Program-made: the position numbers and the translations under genes
In this document: positions 31,327 to 34,963 of the stretch, piece by piece
Layout of the letters: each line of letters starts with the position of its first letter
Position numbering within the stretch: position 1 is the stretch's first letter
Notes under the pieces: model-generated
The model's database searches: none
The model's input: the letters and a program-made list of their open reading frames with translations, nothing else
Told to the model about the DNA's origin: nothing
DNA from: RGIG7213 sp045540335
GTDB taxonomy: Bacteria; Bacillota; Clostridia; Oscillospirales; CAG-272
Assembly (NCBI GenBank): GCA_045540335.1
Contig: JAZQHC010000051.1
Location: forward strand, 1-34,963
DNA: 34,963 nt
Direction: 5' to 3'

Positions 31327-32826
31327 TTACATCATGTACGAAACAAAAATATTATTTAATCGTTCAATTATTTTAGAAGAATCAGTTTTGCCGGCTTTTA
31401 TTTGATTATACAATTCTAAAATTTCAATAGTATCTGTTTTTGATATTACTGATATGTCCAATACTTTTGCATTATTTAAATCATTCGGTTCAAATTTATC
31501 TAATCCACCGCCATACTCTCTTTTACATTTTTTTAATAATGTTTGGCAAATGGGCGACAATAAATAGCAATAAAAAATATTAATATAGCATTCGTCAACA
31601 GATTCATTAAAAAAATATATTCCATGAAACGTAGTTAAATTTTTAGCCTGAGATTCATTTCTTATTACTTTTAATCCATTTCTATTAAAAACCGAAATCC
31701 AAATGGGAGCAATTTGTTTTTCTTCAAGAAGGTACCATGGATTTCTATGGCTATTTAAATAACTTTTATGATAATTGTTATTTTGACCGTAATTAATGTA
31801 GCTCCAATCGTCTGAACTTTTTGATTTAGTACCGTCGAACAAATAAACTTTTTTATTTGACAAATATAAATCCAAAAAATCTTTTTCTTGAAAAACTAAT
31901 ACTTTAACATCCGGTGATTTGCATACACACTTTACAAGAACATCTTGGCTTAACCCGAAAGATTCTATGCGTTCTTTACTTAATGCAAAAAACTCATTGC
32001 CCCCCGTTGCAATACCTCGTTTTACCTTTGCAATTTCTGAAAAGTTAACTAAATTCTTAAACATAAACTCTTCTTTAGATTTAAAATACAAATTCCATTT
32101 TTGTTTATAATCAAGATCAAAATATGAATATGAGCGCGTTTGCTGAAATTTTTTGCTTTTGATTTCTTCAATATCAGTTATATTTATAAAATCTATATTT
32201 TTGTGCTCTTTTTTTTCAAAGAAAAGTATGCAGGATGTGGTCAAGGCATCATCAAAAATAGAAATGTTATTTTCAAATTTATAAATTGCTTTTAGATATT
32301 TCGACTGAATAAAGTATTTTTTTACAATTTCTCCATAACCTGTATTTAAAAACTCGTACGGGATGATATATACACACTTGCCATTATCTTTTAATTCAAA
32401 TAAACTCTTAATCAGAAAATAAACGCACAGATTTGAATAACCACTAATTGAAATTCCATATTTTTTCATAAATAGATCAATATACTCATTTCTTTTTGGA
32501 ATTTCTTGAAACTTATTGTAAGGAGGATTGCATATTATTATATCTGGTTTTATTGCTACATCTGAAGAAAGATAGTCTTTACATTCATATTGAACATTAT
32601 CGTTAAAATTGTTTTTAGATGTTTGTATCATTGATTCATCAACATCGTAAGCTATATATTTAAGAGGATTTTTTTTATTAATGTCAATATATTTTAGAAA
32701 TACACCTTCTCCAACAGCTGGATCCAGCACTGTTTTGGCACCATCAAAGCATACCAATTTTGACATAAAATCTGCAATTAGCGAGCTGGTCAAAAATTGT
32801 CCCAATTCTTTTTTCTTTTTATTCAT
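31327..32826 (-). CDS. Type II DNA adenine-N6 methyltransferase
   Basis: 499 residues. Protects host DNA by methylating adenine at the site cut by the partner nuclease. The N-terminal S-adenosylmethionine fold has motif X ELGQFLTSS (7-15), motif I LDPAVGEGVF (34-43) and catalytic motif IV NPPY (100-103), the order of gamma-class N6-adenine enzymes. The C-terminal half (about 240-499) is presumably target recognition, including a TaqI-like AKVKRGIATGGNEFFAL segment. Its ATG overlaps the stop of the upstream nuclease gene by four bases (ATGA), so translation is coupled. Base composition is markedly richer in A and T than the neighbouring metabolic genes, which suggests horizontal arrival. Confidence 0.9.
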   Translation of the reverse strand: MNKKKKELGQFLTSSLIADFMSKLVCFDGAKTVLDPAVGEGVFLKYIDINKKNPLKYIAYDVDESMIQTSKNNFNDNVQYECKDYLSSDVAIKPDIIICNPPYNKFQEIPKRNEYIDLFMKKYGISISGYSNLCVYFLIKSLFELKDNGKCVYIIPYEFLNTGYGEIVKKYFIQSKYLKAIYKFENNISIFDDALTTSCILFFEKKEHKNIDFINITDIEEIKSKKFQQTRSYSYFDLDYKQKWNLYFKSKEEFMFKNLVNFSEIAKVKRGIATGGNEFFALSKERIESFGLSQDVLVKCVCKSPDVKVLVFQEKDFLDLYLSNKKVYLFDGTKSKSSDDWSYINYGQNNNYHKSYLNSHRNPWYLLEEKQIAPIWISVFNRNGLKVIRNESQAKNLTTFHGIYFFNESVDECYINIFYCYLLSPICQTLLKKCKREYGGGLDKFEPNDLNNAKVLDISVISKTDTIEILELYNQIKAGKTDSSKIIERLNNIFVSYMM

Positions 32827-33908
32827 AAATCAATTCCAAACAATCTTTTAAATGCTTCCGTATTAATAGAAGATATGCTACTTTTAAATTTAACGTAAAA
32901 GAGAAGACGCCCTCTGCCTAATTCTCTCATTTGACTAAAATGTTCAGGCAAAACAATTTTTTCCAAAATATTTTCTTCGCTGTTTGCATGGATTTTTACA
33001 GTTGTTTTGTTTTGGTTTTTCACATCGGATTCTAAAAAATAATCCACATCTTCTAAGTCAGGTTGACTAATTAACGTAAGTATTTTTTCATATGAAATTC
33101 CATATGCTTTATCAAAAAAAACTTGTACATAATAATGTGGTACATTGTATTTTTTTATCCAATTATATACAACTTTAATATCTTCAACTTTTGGAGTTAT
33201 ACTTAGGAATGTTCTTTTAGTCATCTCAGACAAATTGTCTCTTAATTTTCTCAGTAATGAAGTCAATTCAATTAGTTCTTGACTGCTTTTCCAAGCAGGA
33301 CATCTAAATCTAATAACATGCATATTATCCGGTTGTATAGAATCAATTAAGGAAAACAATGCAAGGTCTTTGCTTTTTAATAGGTCGCAGTAATTTTGCA
33401 TAATACTATTCTTTATCGCTAAAGAGCTTTCAATCAATCTCGCTTGTTTTTCTGCCATAGAGCTTTCGTACTTATCAAACAAAAAAGCGCTTGAACGGAC
33501 TTCGATACCGCATTTGGCAAGAGGCACTAATTCATCCAATAAAGTTCTATCCATATGACTAATGTTAAGAGTATCATAAGGGTAATCCTTTTTATCAAAA
33601 ATCAAAATATCCGGTCTTTTTCCTATTTCATCCAATTCATTCTGATATTCCTTATAAAACTCTTTAAAATTATCATCCCCCGCAATAATATCATCATCGC
33701 GCCCGTACTTAACTGCTATATATTTTTCAGAATTGTTATTTATACCGTTTAATAATGTAATTTCAGCCCAATCACCTTGTTCTTTGTTCGTCAAAAATTC
33801 AGATGAAACTTGAGTTGGAGCACTGCCTCTAACTCTTTCTGCTTGAAAATCCACGATCGTTGTACTAATTCCAGAAATAATTTTCTCAATATTATCAATA
33901 TATGCCAT
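32823..33908 (-). CDS. Type II restriction endonuclease, AccI-like
   Basis: 361 residues, encoded directly upstream of the methyltransferase. A likely PD-(D/E)xK core is seen: GKRPDILIF (96-104) with D100, then GIEVRSSAFLFDKY (134-147) with E136. TNKEQGDWAE near the N-terminus and this EVRSS form agree with my memory of the AccI family (recognition GTMKAC), and the length is right for it. The family call and the target are inference; that it is the nuclease of an R-M pair is supported by position and motifs. GAGGTG precedes the ATG. Transcription with the nuclease first and no visible controller protein means the methylase must be made promptly from the same message. AT-rich like its partner. 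Confidence 0.75.
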   Translation of the reverse strand: MAYIDNIEKIISGISTTIVDFQAERVRGSAPTQVSSEFLTNKEQGDWAEITLLNGINNNSEKYIAVKYGRDDDIIAGDDNFKEFYKEYQNELDEIGKRPDILIFDKKDYPYDTLNISHMDRTLLDELVPLAKCGIEVRSSAFLFDKYESSMAEKQARLIESSLAIKNSIMQNYCDLLKSKDLALFSLIDSIQPDNMHVIRFRCPAWKSSQELIELTSLLRKLRDNLSEMTKRTFLSITPKVEDIKVVYNWIKKYNVPHYYVQVFFDKAYGISYEKILTLISQPDLEDVDYFLESDVKNQNKTTVKIHANSEENILEKIVLPEHFSQMRELGRGRLLFYVKFKSSISSINTEAFKRLFGIDL

Positions 33909-33933
33909 TCAACACCTCAAACACGTTTTTTCC

Positions 33934-33962
33934 ATTGTAACATAAAATATAGTTCAAGTCAA
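33934..33962 (-). promoter_or_regulatory. Promoter of the restriction-modification operon
   Basis: On the minus strand: TTGACT, 17-base spacer, TACAAT with a TGT extension, 26 bases before the nuclease start. No second promoter for the methylase is obvious. Confidence 0.75.
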
Positions 33963-34084
33963 TAAAACAAATTTAAATAAGTATTTTAATTATTTCAAGG
34001 GTTTGGTGAGAGCTTTAAAGAACGTAGGAAAAAACAAAAAAAGGCGTGTGTTTTCCCATTGAAGTATTTCCGATGATCGGGAAT

Positions 34085-34480
34085 TTATTTAATCCACCAT
34101 TCTGGCGTAATCTCGCCAAGCTTTATGATGTGTCCTGTGGAGTAATCAAGCATTATTTCAACATCATGATATTTGCCTGCCATAAGTTGAACCATAAGCT
34201 CGCGGCAAGCACCGCAAGGTGCACCGTTTGAACCGTCGGGGAGAATACACAACACCTTATCAATTTCTTGTTCGCCATTGGTAATCATATTAAAAATAGC
34301 ATTTCTCTCTGCACAAATACCCAATGCAGAACATGTATCAATACACACACCGGTATATATTTTTCCCGACTTTGAGCAGACAGCGGCAGATACTTCTCCA
34401 CAAGTAACATATTCAGAAATTCTGCGCTCGTTAAATACGGCTTTTGCAGCTTCATACATTTCAATCCATATCTTTTCCAT
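34085..34480 (-). CDS. cdd: Cytidine deaminase family protein
   Basis: A zinc hydrolase of 131 residues that would deaminate cytidine or deoxycytidine to the uridine form in pyrimidine salvage. Zinc ligands and catalytic acid are visible: C56-A-E58-R (ICAERNAIF) and PCGAC with C89 and C92. The length fits the small homotetrameric class. Compared with classical Cdd it has an extended middle and a C-terminal PEWWIK, and some blasticidin-S-deaminase-like enzymes share this pattern, so the exact substrate is open. GAGGTT precedes the ATG by seven bases. It stands alone between the R-M operon and the right-hand repeats. Confidence 0.88.
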   Translation of the reverse strand: MEKIWIEMYEAAKAVFNERRISEYVTCGEVSAAVCSKSGKIYTGVCIDTCSALGICAERNAIFNMITNGEQEIDKVLCILPDGSNGAPCGACRELMVQLMAGKYHDVEIMLDYSTGHIIKLGEITPEWWIK

Positions 34481-34521
34481 AACTAATAACCTCGCGAATT
34501 CTTTTTTTGCGGTTAGGGTAT

Positions 34522-34550
34522 ATTACATCGCCTTTTCGTGAATAAATCAA
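34522..34550 (-). promoter_or_regulatory. Promoter of the deaminase gene
   Basis: On the minus strand: TTGATT, 17-base spacer, TGTAAT, 42 bases before the start codon. Each box has one mismatch to consensus. Confidence 0.65.
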
Positions 34551-34580
34551 GGCGAAAGTTTTGTGTATCATAAAATAATG

Positions 34581-34646
34581 TATCGCCTTACGGCGATATG
34601 AAGCACTCGCTTACGCTCGCATGAAGCGGCGTTGCCGCCATGAAGC
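34581..34646. repeat. Second small-hairpin array with ATGAAGC spacers
   Basis: Hairpins TATCGCC-TTAC-GGCGATA (34581-34598) and GCGGC-GTT-GCCGC (34626-34638) lie among three copies of ATGAAGC (34598-34604, 34621-34627, 34640-34646). The unit between the first two copies is GC-rich but poorly self-complementary. The style is like the array at 18-203 but with a different spacer word. No gene is seen here. Confidence 0.6.
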
Positions 34647-34863
34647 GAAGCGCCCATCACTTTCCGTATGTTTAAGGCACTCTTCATATATCAAAGCCCT
34701 GATTCATTTTTTATGCACTAAAGACGCGATTCATTCAAAAAACGCGCCTTTGTCGGCAGACAAAAGTGCGTTTTTTGTTGCGAAAAAGCGACCAAAAGGT
34801 GCGTAAAGTGGGGTAAGAACGACTAAAAGTACATCAATTGTGCACTCGACAAATTGGAATTTG
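34647..34863. other. Gene-free stretch with an orphan terminator
   Basis: Apart from the hairpin at 34737-34776 I see no supported feature. Short reading frames here lack ribosome sites and resemblance to known proteins. Confidence 0.5.
34737..34776 (+). terminator. Orphan terminator hairpin
   Basis: An 18-base stem (34737-34754 with 34759-34776) with loop GGCA, one G-T pair and one C-A mismatch, with A-run and T-run ends. No gene precedes it on the plus strand here. It may end a minus-strand gene lying to the right, or be the remnant of a lost gene. Confidence 0.65.
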
Positions 34864-34963
34864 ATGTCCTATATCATCTTTTTTATTTTGGCAACCAGTG
34901 TCGGTGCAACCAGTGTTGTAAATACAACAAGTATCCATAGGTTTCCCGATAGGAAGTTGTATG
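34864..34963 (+). CDS. Possible 5' end of a gene cut by the window edge
   Basis: An open frame begins at ATG 34864 (or GTG 34840) and runs to the last base, giving 33 residues that start MSYIIFFILATSVGATSVV, hydrophobic like a membrane or signal segment, then HRFPDRKLY. There is no strong ribosome site (only TTGGAA nearby) and I do not recognise the family. It could be chance. Confidence 0.25.
   Translation, partial: MSYIIFFILATSVGATSVVNTTSIHRFPDRKLY

Noticed and set aside
34053..34110. Terminator after the deaminase gene
   Set aside because: Only a 5-bp stem (TTCCC/GGGAA) with a large loop is seen, partly inside the coding end; not convincing.

Overview
The window looks like a chromosome segment from a low-GC, spore-forming Firmicute of class Clostridia, probably a gut- or rumen-type relative of Ruminococcus/Oscillospiraceae. 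The evidence is AGGAGG-type ribosome binding sites, near-consensus SigA promoters, a SpoIIR gene with a SigF-like promoter, a T-box leader, and several secreted proteins carrying type I dockerin modules (the plug-in domains of cellulosomes). No cohesin or scaffoldin gene is present, so any partner lies elsewhere.

Layout. Positions 1-250 hold a mirror-symmetric array of small hairpins and a terminator. An IS3-type element (about 393-1738) follows. Next come two tRNA genes on the minus strand (initiator Met, Leu-UAA) with a consensus promoter. The minus-strand iron operon feoA-feoA-feoB-small Cys-rich protein (5329 to 2143) has two perfect palindromic operators at its promoter and a degenerate third one before feoB. 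Then thyX and spoIIR on the plus strand, with an unusual hairpin/promoter overlap between them.

From 7.0 to 15.0 kb is a secreted-protein cluster. It has a dockerin-bearing GH3 glycosidase on the plus strand, then three minus-strand paralogues with an NlpC/P60-like fold prediction and a lectin-like C-terminal domain. Two of these carry dockerins and one is a lipoprotein. Then hom and an HtrA-type membrane protease. The leucine pathway leuA-leuC-leuD-leuB (18.45-22.95 kb) sits behind a T-box riboswitch whose specifier reads CUC (Leu).

From 23.0 to 26.8 kb is a 1266-residue exported protein combining thrombospondin type 3-like calcium repeats, a von Willebrand A domain and a class 3 lipase domain. 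At 27.2-31.1 kb is a second GH3 enzyme that shares its whole catalytic body with the first but has ricin-type lectin modules and a Pro-Glu-Thr linker instead of a dockerin. An AT-rich type II restriction-modification pair (31.3-33.9 kb; the nuclease resembles the AccI family) and a cytidine deaminase family gene follow. The right end has a second small-hairpin array, an orphan terminator and the start of a possible truncated reading frame.

Most interesting: the symmetric hairpin array at 18-203, the tri-modular dockerin/NlpC-like/lectin-like family with a positionally conserved upstream box, the vWA-lipase fusion with an internal sorting-signal-like segment, and the spoIIR leader in which one hairpin can act as terminator, RBS lock and part of a SigF promoter.
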